DNA of 35,915 nt, from assembly GCA_026705565.1 (NCBI GenBank), contig JAPPAJ010000191.1, forward strand, positions 1-35,915. The letters are read 5' to 3'. Every line of letters begins with the position of its first letter. Position 1 is the first letter of the stretch. Made by a program: the position numbers and the translations under genes. This DNA comes from Caldilineaceae bacterium. GTDB lineage: Bacteria > Chloroflexota > Anaerolineae > Caldilineales > Caldilineaceae. Shown here in pieces: positions 1 through 7,801 of this stretch. The notes under the pieces were generated by a model. That model was given only the letters and a program-made list of their open reading frames with translations, ran no database searches and was not told the origin of the DNA.

Positions 1-484
1 TGGGCGGCCAGGTCGGCCGTCGGCAGATGCGGAGACCCGTAAGACGGACTGCGGTTCGCACGGTCGGCGAAGCATCCACCAGACCGCCGAGCACGCGATA
101 CCGACAGGTATTGCCGGATCGGCATAGGTTCTGGAGACCGGTATGTTGCCCAGTCGAGGCTAGCCCAGGGGGCTGCTGTTTCCGGCGTTGGGTTGGCCGA
201 TGGGGGGTACGGGCGCGATGGGCGGGACTCCGGGGTTGGTGAAGATGACGCAGCCGGACAGTTGCCGCGGCAGTGTCACGGGAGGGCGCATCAACGCGGC
301 ATGCGCGGCCCTTGCAACGTGACGGGAGGGCGAGGCCGCAGGCCGCAAACGGGGCGTGAATCCGGCTCAACCGCGTCCAAACCGTCCCGTGGGAATCGAG
401 GAACAACCCGGTTCAACGGCTGTCATGTTGTCTCCGGCTCCGGACAGGACTGCGCTGCTTTCGTCGGCCCCGTGTCGGCAGGCA
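1..484. other. No confident gene; left edge of window
   Basis: This GC-rich stretch lies downstream of the FAD oxidoreductase stop codon. Open frames exist on both strands but none shows a recognisable motif, a good ribosome binding site or coding-like composition. A minus-strand frame starting with ATG near position 128 stays open to the left edge and could be the start of a truncated gene, but I cannot support it. An 11-base motif (acgggagggcg) occurs twice, at 278-288 and 322-332. I see no convincing terminator hairpin for the minus-strand operon that ends at 485. Confidence 0.5.
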
Positions 485-1825
485 TTACGCAAGCTGTTCC
501 GGTTTCAATCCTCTCCTGATCTGCACGTGGCGGCGTACCGTGGCAGGTTCGTGATCCGTGAACGATCCGGCATCCCGCTGGGCCAACGTGTCCCTCAGGC
601 AGACATGGTCCAGTTCCGGAAGAGAGGACTTGCTGCGCACGGCCAGGGCGGCGGCCACCCCCGCGGCTTCGCCCATCGCCATGGCCGTGGTCGCCACGCG
701 CGTGGAACTGGCTGCCAGCTGGGTGGCCGAATGGCACCGGCCGGCGACGAGGAGATTCGACACCTCCCGGGGCAGAAGCGATCGGTAGGGGATGTCATAG
801 GGGGTTGGCTGGACCTTGGGCGTGTCCTGCGCCGATCCCACGGTGGCCCGGTTGGGGTGTTGATCCAGGTACCAGCATCCCGTGGCGATCGCGTCGTCGA
901 AACGGCAGGACTTGGTGATTTCTTCCTCGGTGAGTACGTGCTGCCCGACGATCCGGCGGGTTTCGCGCACGCCAATGTACGGTCCGCTGTCAATGAAGTG
1001 GGCATCGGCAAATTCCGGGACCTCCGCCTTCCAGGCCTCGAACATCGCCCAGGCATCCTCCCGGCCCTGTACTTCCGCCGCGGTCAGTTGATGCGGATCC
1101 GTGGCGTCCGCGGCCACCCGGATGCCATGCACATACACTTCGTCGTCCGCGAACATGAAGCTGACTCCCGGACCGTAGAACATGGGCAGCTCGCCCCGTT
1201 CATGGGCCCGAATCACGGCGGCACGGCAACGGCCAAAGACCTCGGGGGTTTGCTTTACGTGTCCAACCCGGAAGTGCAGCGACAGGGGTTGCAGTTCGGC
1301 ATGCTTTTCGGTGGGGGCTCCGGACCAGGCAGCTACATCGGCGTCTCCGGTGCAGTCCACCACGACCTTGGGCTTGACGGCCAGCAGGCCCGCCTTGTTG
1401 GCGACGATCACGGTGTCGATGCGGTCGCCGTCGCGTTCAACCCCGCACACAAACGAGTGGTACAGGAACGACAGTTCGGGTTCGGCCCGCAGCATGCGAT
1501 CCAGCAGCAGTTTCAGGGCTTCAAGGTTGTTGACCACCGGGTTGTGGGGATGGATGTGCGTGGCATCGGGTTCACATCCCCCCATGCGCACGAACAACTC
1601 GAGGGGCACGCCCCGCGTGACGATGCGATCCGAACCGATGTCGGCGATGCCGTCGAAGTAGGGCAGGCCGACAGCCGTCAGGATGCCTCCGGCAAATCCC
1701 GCCCATTCCACCAGCAAGGTACTGACACCGGAACGCGCGGCACCCAGCGTGGCGCCGATGCCGGCGCAGCCGCCTCCGCAAACAAGCACATCGGGTGTCA
1801 GCGTGCCTTGGTATTGCAAAGTCAT
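485..1825 (-). CDS. FAD-dependent oxidoreductase (FAD_oxidored family)
   Basis: 446 residues. A Rossmann FAD-binding motif lies at residues 13-40: VLVCGGGCAGIGA, then AARSG, ending at Glu40, the usual ribose-binding acid. A C-terminal FAD motif (NLLVAGRCHS, then MGEAAGVAAALA) completes the fold. This is the layout of the FAD_oxidored family, which holds many uncharacterised soluble dehydrogenases or oxidases of sugars and other small molecules. There is no signal peptide, so it is probably cytoplasmic. The ATG start is supported by GAGGT (plus-strand acctc at 1833-1837) seven bases upstream. It is the last gene of the unit with the importer and the PhyH protein, separated from PhyH by 109 bases. 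Context suggests it oxidises the imported compound or a product of the dioxygenase. The substrate is unknown. Confidence 0.88.
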   Translation of the reverse strand: MTLQYQGTLTPDVLVCGGGCAGIGATLGAARSGVSTLLVEWAGFAGGILTAVGLPYFDGIADIGSDRIVTRGVPLELFVRMGGCEPDATHIHPHNPVVNNLEALKLLLDRMLRAEPELSFLYHSFVCGVERDGDRIDTVIVANKAGLLAVKPKVVVDCTGDADVAAWSGAPTEKHAELQPLSLHFRVGHVKQTPEVFGRCRAAVIRAHERGELPMFYGPGVSFMFADDEVYVHGIRVAADATDPHQLTAAEVQGREDAWAMFEAWKAEVPEFADAHFIDSGPYIGVRETRRIVGQHVLTEEEITKSCRFDDAIATGCWYLDQHPNRATVGSAQDTPKVQPTPYDIPYRSLLPREVSNLLVAGRCHSATQLAASSTRVATTAMAMGEAAGVAAALAVRSKSSLPELDHVCLRDTLAQRDAGSFTDHEPATVRRHVQIRRGLKPEQLA

Positions 1826-1934
1826 GTCGGGTACCTCGTTTGTTTGAATCGCATGTGGTTTTGGGAACGGAGTTGGCGTAGCCGCCTCGGTCCCATGCGG
1901 TGCTCCCGATTACCGCCAACATCCGGCCGTGTTG

Positions 1935-2741
1935 CTATGTTCCCGACTTCGCGAGGTTGCCGTTCCAAGTCTCGCAGCCCGTGAAGGGCATGTGTTGCCC
2001 GGAACGAAACCTGGGCCATGGAAGGTATTCGTTGATCCCGGGCACGGCGGAACCCCGCAGCAGGAACTGGGACCCTTGGGACTGATCCAGGACCCGGGTC
2101 CCGGCAGAGATATAGCGGATGGCCACGGCCTTCCGCCACTGGTCCGAACGATTGGCTTCCGACCCGTGCACGATGGTCACGTCATGCGCCGAAACATCCC
2201 CCGGCCGCAACTCAAGGTCCACCGCGTCGGCTTCATCGACAACGGACTGGTCCATGCCGGTCAGCATCTCGTCCTCCTGCGCAGCGAGGTTTTCGTCGCG
2301 CGCCTGCATGGGCAGCCGGTGGGTGCCCGGAATGACGCGCATGCAGCCGTTGGCCGGGGTTGAGGCGGTGATGGCCACCCATAGGGTCAGGGCTTCCATC
2401 GGTTCCAGGGGCCAGTAGCCTCCGTCCTGATGCCAGGCTACGGCCTTGCCGTCACGGGGCGGCTTGCACAGGAAATGGGCTCCGTACAGGGCGATGTCCG
2501 GTCCCAGAAAGGCGGTGGCCAAATCCAGCAAGCGCGGGTCCGCCACCAGCCGTATCAGGAAAGGCTCGTGTCGGGTCAGGGGCGAGTTCAGGTTTTCGGG
2601 ACGCGTATCGGGATTGCGGGCCAGGATCCAGTCCACAAACCGGTCCGCCTCCCGCATGAGCGAAGGCTCCAGAACTTGGCGCCAGATGGCATAGCCGCGG
2701 TCATGGTACTGGCGCACCGCGGAAGCATGGGAGTTGGTCAT
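1935..2741 (-). CDS. Phytanoyl-CoA dioxygenase (PhyH) family protein
   Basis: 268 residues, normal for this Fe(II)/2-oxoglutarate oxygenase family. The iron-binding triad is visible: His104 and Asp106 in AWHQDGGYW, and His192 in IVHGSEANRS. Arg203 or Arg209 is the likely 2-oxoglutarate anchor, and a typical RVIPGTH segment lies at 135-141. I chose the ATG at 2741 because it begins eight bases after the permease stop and the family N-terminus (HDRGYAIW) follows at once; the frame remains open far upstream but there overlaps the permease. Bacterial PhyH proteins hydroxylate many small substrates and often lie in catabolic gene sets, so phytanoyl-CoA is not implied. Sitting between importer permeases and an FAD oxidoreductase, it probably hydroxylates the imported compound or cleaves an ether, amine or similar bond in it. 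Confidence 0.87.
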   Translation of the reverse strand: MTNSHASAVRQYHDRGYAIWRQVLEPSLMREADRFVDWILARNPDTRPENLNSPLTRHEPFLIRLVADPRLLDLATAFLGPDIALYGAHFLCKPPRDGKAVAWHQDGGYWPLEPMEALTLWVAITASTPANGCMRVIPGTHRLPMQARDENLAAQEDEMLTGMDQSVVDEADAVDLELRPGDVSAHDVTIVHGSEANRSDQWRKAVAIRYISAGTRVLDQSQGSQFLLRGSAVPGINEYLPWPRFRSGQHMPFTGCETWNGNLAKSGT

Positions 2742-2749
2742 GGGATTCG

Positions 2750-3643
2750 CTAGCCTTTCATGCCGGTCAGGGCAACGCCCTGAATGAAATATCGCTGGAA
2801 CAGCGCAAAGAGGATGAGGATGGGTGCCGTCATCATGGTGGCGGCCGCCATCATCTGGCCCCAGTTGGTCGTGTCCTGGTAGGCCCGGAAATAGTAGAGG
2901 CCCACCGCCAGTGTGCGCATTCGCTCCTTGTTGAGGTAGATCAGCGGATCGACGAAGTCGTTCCACTGGCTTTGGACCGCGAAAATGGTAATGACGGCCA
3001 GGGCCGGTCCCGACATCGGCATGAAAATCCGGTACAGGATCCCGATTTCCGAGGCGCCGTCCATGCGCGCCGCATCGGCAAGTTCCTCGGGGAAGGTGCG
3101 GAAGTACTGGCGCAGCAGGAAAATGAACAGCGGCGACCCGAAAAAGGCGGGCAGGACCATGGGCAGATAGGTATTGAGAAACCCCAACTGCCGGAACATG
3201 AGGTAGGTGGGAATCAGGCGCACCACCCCCGGCAGCATGATCGTCGCAATCAGGACGATGAACAGAAAATCGCGGCCCGGGAAGCGAATGCGGGCGAAGG
3301 CATAGGCAATGAGGGGACAGGAAAGCAATGTGCCGATGACGAACAGAACCGTAATCGTCAGCGAGTTCAGGGTGTAGCGGACCAGGGGCAGAAATGCGGC
3401 GGCATCCGGGTAGTTGCGCCAGACAAAGGGCTGGGGGATCCATTCGGGGGGCCAGGCGGCCTGCTGGGTCAGCGACTTGAGTGACGTTGACACCATCCAC
3501 AGCAGGGGAAGGAGAAACAGGAAGCCTGTGGCGACCAGGGCCAGATGCACCGCGCTCATGCGCAGCACCTGGCGCGTCGAACGGCGATACCGCCACGACG
3601 GACTGTCCTGTGCCAAGGGACTAGCGCTCTCCACCGCTCTCAT
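2750..3643 (-). CDS. ABC sugar-type importer permease, MalG/UgpE-like
   Basis: 297 residues with about six hydrophobic membrane segments, the first near residues 30-52. The cytoplasmic EAA loop is clear at about 187-196 (EELADAARMDG), the contact point for the ATPase. The C-terminus (QRYFIQGVALTGMKG) is typical of the second permease of carbohydrate-uptake class 1 importers. The ATG start lies inside the end of the preceding permease gene, giving a 23-base overlap and suggesting translational coupling. It would form a heterodimeric channel with the product of 3621-4553 and receive substrate from the lipoprotein at 4553-5896. No ATPase gene is present nearby. Confidence 0.93.
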   Translation of the reverse strand: MRAVESASPLAQDSPSWRYRRSTRQVLRMSAVHLALVATGFLFLLPLLWMVSTSLKSLTQQAAWPPEWIPQPFVWRNYPDAAAFLPLVRYTLNSLTITVLFVIGTLLSCPLIAYAFARIRFPGRDFLFIVLIATIMLPGVVRLIPTYLMFRQLGFLNTYLPMVLPAFFGSPLFIFLLRQYFRTFPEELADAARMDGASEIGILYRIFMPMSGPALAVITIFAVQSQWNDFVDPLIYLNKERMRTLAVGLYYFRAYQDTTNWGQMMAAATMMTAPILILFALFQRYFIQGVALTGMKG

Positions 3644-4553
3644 AGTAGACCCAACTTGAACTGGACCGGAACACCACGACCGTTAGTGCCAACACCAGCA
3701 GGAACAGAATCCAGGCCAGGGCCGAGGCATAGCCCAGCTTGAACTCCTCAAAGCCGTAGCGGTACAGGTAGAGGACATAGAACAGGGTTGAATTGAGAGG
3801 TCCGCCCTGCGTGGCCACATAGGCGGTCACAAACACCTGGAAACTGCCGATGATGCCGATGATCAGGTTGTAGAAAAGGGTCGGGGTCATCAGCGGGATG
3901 GTGATCACCAGGAAGCGCCGCATCTCGGTCGCCCCGTCGATCTCGGCGGCTTCGTACAGGTGCTGGGGAATGGACTGGAGGCCGGCCAGGTAGATGATCA
4001 TGCCGCCCCCCACGCCCCATAGGCCCATGATCACGATGGCGGGCTTGGCCCATTGCGGCCGGCCCAGCCAATTCGGGCCCTCGAGCCCCAGCAAGTCCAG
4101 GGCGAAGTTGATCAGTCCAATTTGGGGGTGGAAGAGCCAGACGAACAGCAGGACGGCGGCCACCTGGGGCACGATGGAAGGCACGTAGAACGCCGTGCGG
4201 AACAGCGTTTGGCCGATCAGGCGCGTGTTCAGGGCGACCGCCAGCAGAAAACCGATCACGGTGCTCAACGGCACCGAGAGGGCCACGAAGTACAGCGTGT
4301 TGCCCAGCGTGGTCAGGAACAGGCGATCATTCGTGAAGATGTCACGGTAGTTCTGGAGCCCGATCCAGGTGGGTCGTCCGAAAATACCGTATTCCATGAA
4401 CCCCAGGCCGAAGACGGCCAGGATGGGAAAGAGCGTGAAGGCCAGCAGGCCGACCAGCCAGGGGCTCAGGAACAGGTAGCCCAGGAACGTACGGCGCCGA
4501 GCCTGTCCCAGGCGCGCCCACCAGGCGGCGGGCGACGGGGCGGAAACGGACAC
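3621..4553 (-). CDS. ABC sugar-type importer permease, MalF/UgpA-like
   Basis: 310 residues with a hydrophobic first segment (FLSPWLVGLLAFTLFPIL) and about six membrane helices in all. The EAA loop reads EAAEIDGATEMRRF, followed by a conserved ITIPLMTPTLFY. The C-terminus (GYASALAWILFLLVLALTVV) is typical of the first permease of this importer class. The start is GTG at 4553-4551 and shares one base with the TAG stop of the upstream binding protein, so the two genes are tightly coupled. It partners with the permease at 2750-3643. The transported compound is not known. Confidence 0.93.
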   Translation of the reverse strand: MSVSAPSPAAWWARLGQARRRTFLGYLFLSPWLVGLLAFTLFPILAVFGLGFMEYGIFGRPTWIGLQNYRDIFTNDRLFLTTLGNTLYFVALSVPLSTVIGFLLAVALNTRLIGQTLFRTAFYVPSIVPQVAAVLLFVWLFHPQIGLINFALDLLGLEGPNWLGRPQWAKPAIVIMGLWGVGGGMIIYLAGLQSIPQHLYEAAEIDGATEMRRFLVITIPLMTPTLFYNLIIGIIGSFQVFVTAYVATQGGPLNSTLFYVLYLYRYGFEEFKLGYASALAWILFLLVLALTVVVFRSSSSWVYYESGGER

Positions 4554-5896
4554 TAGGCGAAGATGGCTTCAACCTCCCCCTGGGCCCAGGACAGGGCGTC
4601 TCCCACCGAATCGACTTCGAGCATGACGCGCTCAAAGGCTTCCCGCAGGATGTTTTGCGCGGTGCCCAGCTTGTCCGACACGGGCAGGCTCACCTGCGTG
4701 CCGTTCAGAACCTCCAGGGCGTCGTCCCAATAGGGATTCACTTCCCGCGCCTTGGCATCGTGGGGGGCCATGTTGTAGTCCCGAATCATGGCCGGCCGGC
4801 CCTGAATCTCCACCATGAACTTGAGGTGGCCTTCCCCGCGGGACAGGTACTTGGCCAGGGTCCAGGCCGCGTCCGGATTCTGGGCATTGGTGGGTATCAC
4901 CATGTTCCAGCAGGCCTGGATCAGATCCAGATGTTCGCCGTTGGGGCCATGGGGATACTTGCCCAGCTTGTAGGGCAGCTCGGGATTCTGGTTGTTGATG
5001 ACGTTCACGGTGAAGATCCCGGACCGGATGGAGGAGGCGACGCCGGCGATCATGGGGTTGCCCAGTTGCTGATTGCCCCAGCCTTCCAAGGCCGCGCCGA
5101 CCGAATCCCAGCCGCCGCCGCGGGCATAGAGGTCGACCACAAACTCAAGGGCTTCCTGTGACAGGGGATGATCGATGGCAATGCCGTCCGGGGTCGCATC
5201 GCCGTACCAGTCGTGGCCGTTGCGGTAGGTCCCCATCATCCATTCGACCCAGCCGCCCGGCACAAACCCCAGATGGTCGATGTTGCCGTCGTCGTTGAAG
5301 GTGCTGAGCTCGCTCATGACATGCCGCAGATCGTCCCAGACCAGGGCACCGGCCTCGGGATCAAGTCCGGCTGCGGCGTAGTCGTCCATATTCCAGTAGA
5401 AGAGCTGCAGGAAGTTGCCCACGAAGGGCACGCCGTACGTCGCGCCTTCCCATTGGGTCATGTCCCAGATGCCCGGATACCAGGCATCGCTGGACACGTC
5501 GTCCGCGGCCAGTCGATCGTCAACACTTTGGAGGGCGCCCTGCGCGGCGGCCGGGGCGAACTCGACCGTGTAGATCATGGTGAGGTCCGGCGCGTCGCCC
5601 GCCAGGGCCGTCACAATCTTGTCGGCGTAGCCCGGGTTGGGCAGCAACAGCGGTTCCACGATGATCTCGGGGTGCGTCGCCCCGAAATCATCCAGCACCG
5701 TCTTCAACTGCTCGTCGCGCACGCCTCCCCATATGTGCCAAAAGGAAATCGTGGCGGGTTCCATGGCGGGCGCATCGCCGGTTTCCGCGGGTGCCGAGGT
5801 TGTGGGAACGGCACATGCAGCCAGCACGGCCAGTGCGCTGCCGCCGGCGGCCCCGCGCAGAAACTGTCGTCTGCCAATTGGATTCATGTGGCGCAT
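4553..5896 (-). CDS. Tat-exported lipoprotein solute-binding protein of ABC importer
   Basis: 447 residues in a sugar-binding (family 1) extracellular solute-binding fold. The N-terminus holds a twin-arginine motif (RRQFLRG, residues 9-15), a short hydrophobic stretch and a lipobox LAAC ending at Cys28, then an Ala/Pro/Thr-rich linker. It should be exported folded and anchored by lipid outside the membrane. I chose the ATG at 5896 because GGGAG (plus-strand ctccc, 5905-5909) lies eight bases upstream; a second ATG at 5887 would also keep the Tat motif. A longer open frame starting at 6004 is less likely since it buries the signal. It is first in the five-gene unit and its stop overlaps the permease start. 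The region upstream is AT-rich and carries an inverted repeat, so control of the operon probably acts there. Confidence 0.93.
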   Translation of the reverse strand: MRHMNPIGRRQFLRGAAGGSALAVLAACAVPTTSAPAETGDAPAMEPATISFWHIWGGVRDEQLKTVLDDFGATHPEIIVEPLLLPNPGYADKIVTALAGDAPDLTMIYTVEFAPAAAQGALQSVDDRLAADDVSSDAWYPGIWDMTQWEGATYGVPFVGNFLQLFYWNMDDYAAAGLDPEAGALVWDDLRHVMSELSTFNDDGNIDHLGFVPGGWVEWMMGTYRNGHDWYGDATPDGIAIDHPLSQEALEFVVDLYARGGGWDSVGAALEGWGNQQLGNPMIAGVASSIRSGIFTVNVINNQNPELPYKLGKYPHGPNGEHLDLIQACWNMVIPTNAQNPDAAWTLAKYLSRGEGHLKFMVEIQGRPAMIRDYNMAPHDAKAREVNPYWDDALEVLNGTQVSLPVSDKLGTAQNILREAFERVMLEVDSVGDALSWAQGEVEAIFA

Positions 5897-6477
5897 GATC
5901 GCGTCTCCCGAGAATTTGGATTGGCACCCGGCACCCGAATAAGATCCCGAGTTGTTCCGGGTGAAGAACAACCCAATCCTATATCTTTTTTGGGTTTTGC
6001 ACAATTGGCGGCAATATCTTTATTCTACGGATATAATATGATTTTATCGACCAATATTTCGTGTCTCATCTGCAGATCGGCACAGACTTTGGATGAAATG
6101 GCATTTTCTCTGGACTGCTACTTAACACAAACAAGGGGATGCACTTGAATTGGTCCCGGAGCAACTGCCCGGGAGCCCGCCCCGGAGTTCCTACTGGATG
6201 ACACCGGTTCGGGTACTCCCGGACGCGCGGAACTGCCCGGTGATCTTCATCCGCAGTTGCGTCGTTCACCGACCCTGGCCGGTTGTGATGTTGGTGCGCA
6301 GATCGTTTTGTCTTCCAGGAAGCGCAGGTGCTCAACCCGCCGCCGGTCGAACGGAAAGGCCGGTTGCGGCCGTCCTTCCCCCGATGGCGCCGCGTGGGGG
6401 CGGGCCGGCTCCGATGTCGCCGATGGTTTCCGCCCCGGGTTGCAGGCTGGAGTGTTCTTGCCCCATCCTGCCGTTGC
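5897..6477. other. Intergenic region upstream of the 485-5896 operon
   Basis: I see no gene in these 581 bases. The part near the operon (about 5973-6060) is strikingly AT-rich: by direct count 6001-6060 is 30 percent GC in a genome region that is otherwise clearly GC-rich. It holds several TATA-like hexamers readable on the minus strand, for example around 6031-6040, which suits a promoter for the binding-protein operon. The remainder (6130-6477) is GC-rich, downstream of the minus-strand gene ending at 6478, and shows only a small five-base-pair stem at 6358-6371. Confidence 0.5.
5951..5972 (-). promoter_or_regulatory. Inverted repeat in the leader of the importer operon (possible operator)
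   Basis: A perfect inverted repeat with seven-base arms (gttgttc / gaacaac) and an eight-base spacer. It lies 55 bases upstream of the chosen start of the binding protein and just inside the AT-rich promoter-like patch. Position and symmetry fit a repressor operator, for example of a LacI- or GntR-type regulator, or a leader hairpin. No regulator gene is present in the window, so this is a candidate only. Confidence 0.35.
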
Positions 6478-7719
6478 CTATCTGCCCAGGGAGGCGAGTT
6501 GGTCCTGGAAGCTGCCGGTGAGTGACGCAACCGGCTCATCGGTGTTGACCACGGCCAGCATCAGTTCGTCGATGACCTCCGTCACCTGCGGCCAGTTGGG
6601 CAGGCGCGGCAGTTCCCGGGCCACGGCGTGCAGCGACTCCATGTCGCGATAGAAGGGAATCTGTTGGTTGACGTCCGCATCCAGCCAGGTGGAACGACGA
6701 CAGCCAATGCCACCGCCCAGAGTCAGGTTCTTGTCTTCGGCAGGCGACGCGCAGTGCCGCATGAAGCGGTAGGCCAGATCCGCGTTCGGACAACCGGCGG
6801 GAATCGCCAGGACCCAGTAGATGTTCAGGGACGTGCTTTCATTGCCGGTGGCCGACGGCAGTGACGTAATGGCCACTTTCCCCTTGACCTTGGATTCGGG
6901 GATGGTTTCGCACATGCTGGCGAACCCGAACCAGTTCACCATCATGGCAATGCGACCCCGGGCGAATTCCAGTCCGGAGGCCACGGAGTCCAGCTCGCGC
7001 GATTGGGGATGGATAAGCGAGTCGTCCTGCATCAGGTCCCGGTAGAAGTTCAGGGCCGCCACGGCTTCCGGCGTGTCCAGTTGGACCTCTCCCCCGTCCG
7101 TCAGGACGGACCCGCCCCGCGTCCACACCTGCAGGTGGAAGTCGTAGATGGTGTTGTGGGCATCCGGATACCCGGCCAGCACGGTGCCGTACAGGCCGGC
7201 TTCCGGGTTGTGGAAGTACCGCGCGGTGTCCACGAAGTCATTCCACGTCCGAGGCACGGTCAGGGACCGGCCGTACTCACTGCGAAAGGCTTGCTGGTGC
7301 ACCGGATCGTTGAACAGGTCCGTCCGGTAGATCAGGCATTCGGGACCGTCGTGATAGGGAAGTCCCAGCACTGCGTCGCCGAACACCTGCATTTGCAACA
7401 GGGATGGAGCCCAGCCGTTCGGGTAGTCCTGTGGTGGGGACTGGGCAATGTAGGGGGTCAGGTCGACCAGGAGGTTGTCCGCATGCAAGGCGGCCAGCCA
7501 GTCGGTGGGACAGAAGGCAACGTCCCAATCCCCATTGCAGGCTTCCTGTTGCGTCACGAGGGATTCGTACAAGGGGTGTAGATCCAGCGAGACGGCTTCC
7601 AGTTCGACGCCATCGATGCCTTCGGCATTACAAAAGCCGGCCCAGGCATGTTCCATCGCAAGGGAGAACGGTTCGAATTGGCGAACTGCGACACGGAACT
7701 TGCGGTTGCGCTCGGACAT
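6478..7719 (-). CDS. Solute-binding-protein-like protein without a signal peptide
   Basis: 413 residues resembling family 1 extracellular solute-binding proteins: an N-terminal lobe from RVAVRQFEPF, a long central region with DFHLQVWTRGGSVL and EFARGRIAMMVNWFGF, and a C-terminal lobe with WVLAIPAGCPNADLAYRFM. Such proteins normally carry a secretion or lipoprotein signal, but this one begins MSERNRKFRVAVRQ with no hydrophobic segment, and the sequence upstream in frame does not supply one. The ATG at 7719 has GGAAGG seven bases upstream, a good binding site, so the short N-terminus looks real. It follows the Gfo/Idh/MocA gene after 82 bases and is probably cotranscribed. No permease accompanies it. 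It may act inside the cell as a ligand-binding or sensing protein, or be delivered by another route; this is inference. Confidence 0.8.
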   Translation of the reverse strand: MSERNRKFRVAVRQFEPFSLAMEHAWAGFCNAEGIDGVELEAVSLDLHPLYESLVTQQEACNGDWDVAFCPTDWLAALHADNLLVDLTPYIAQSPPQDYPNGWAPSLLQMQVFGDAVLGLPYHDGPECLIYRTDLFNDPVHQQAFRSEYGRSLTVPRTWNDFVDTARYFHNPEAGLYGTVLAGYPDAHNTIYDFHLQVWTRGGSVLTDGGEVQLDTPEAVAALNFYRDLMQDDSLIHPQSRELDSVASGLEFARGRIAMMVNWFGFASMCETIPESKVKGKVAITSLPSATGNESTSLNIYWVLAIPAGCPNADLAYRFMRHCASPAEDKNLTLGGGIGCRRSTWLDADVNQQIPFYRDMESLHAVARELPRLPNWPQVTEVIDELMLAVVNTDEPVASLTGSFQDQLASLGR

Positions 7720-7801
7720 GGTGTTTACCTTCCGGTGACGGTGGGTTATGAAGCAGGACTTCCAGGTGGCGGAGGACGGACTTCGGTACGCAATTGGAAA
7801 G

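Noticed and set aside
356-1984. Long plus-strand open frame opposite the FAD oxidoreductase
   Set aside because: It is antisense to a gene with clear FAD motifs, has no family-like sequence and no good ribosome binding site. High GC content makes such shadow frames common.
6358-6371. Small hairpin downstream of the gene ending at 6478
   Set aside because: The stem is only five base pairs with a four-base loop and lies 106 bases past the stop; chance occurrence is likely, though T3 follows on the minus strand.
6066-6539. Open frames between the importer operon and the signal-less binding protein
   Set aside because: Arg/Pro/His-rich translations without motifs or ribosome binding sites; the region is better described as intergenic.
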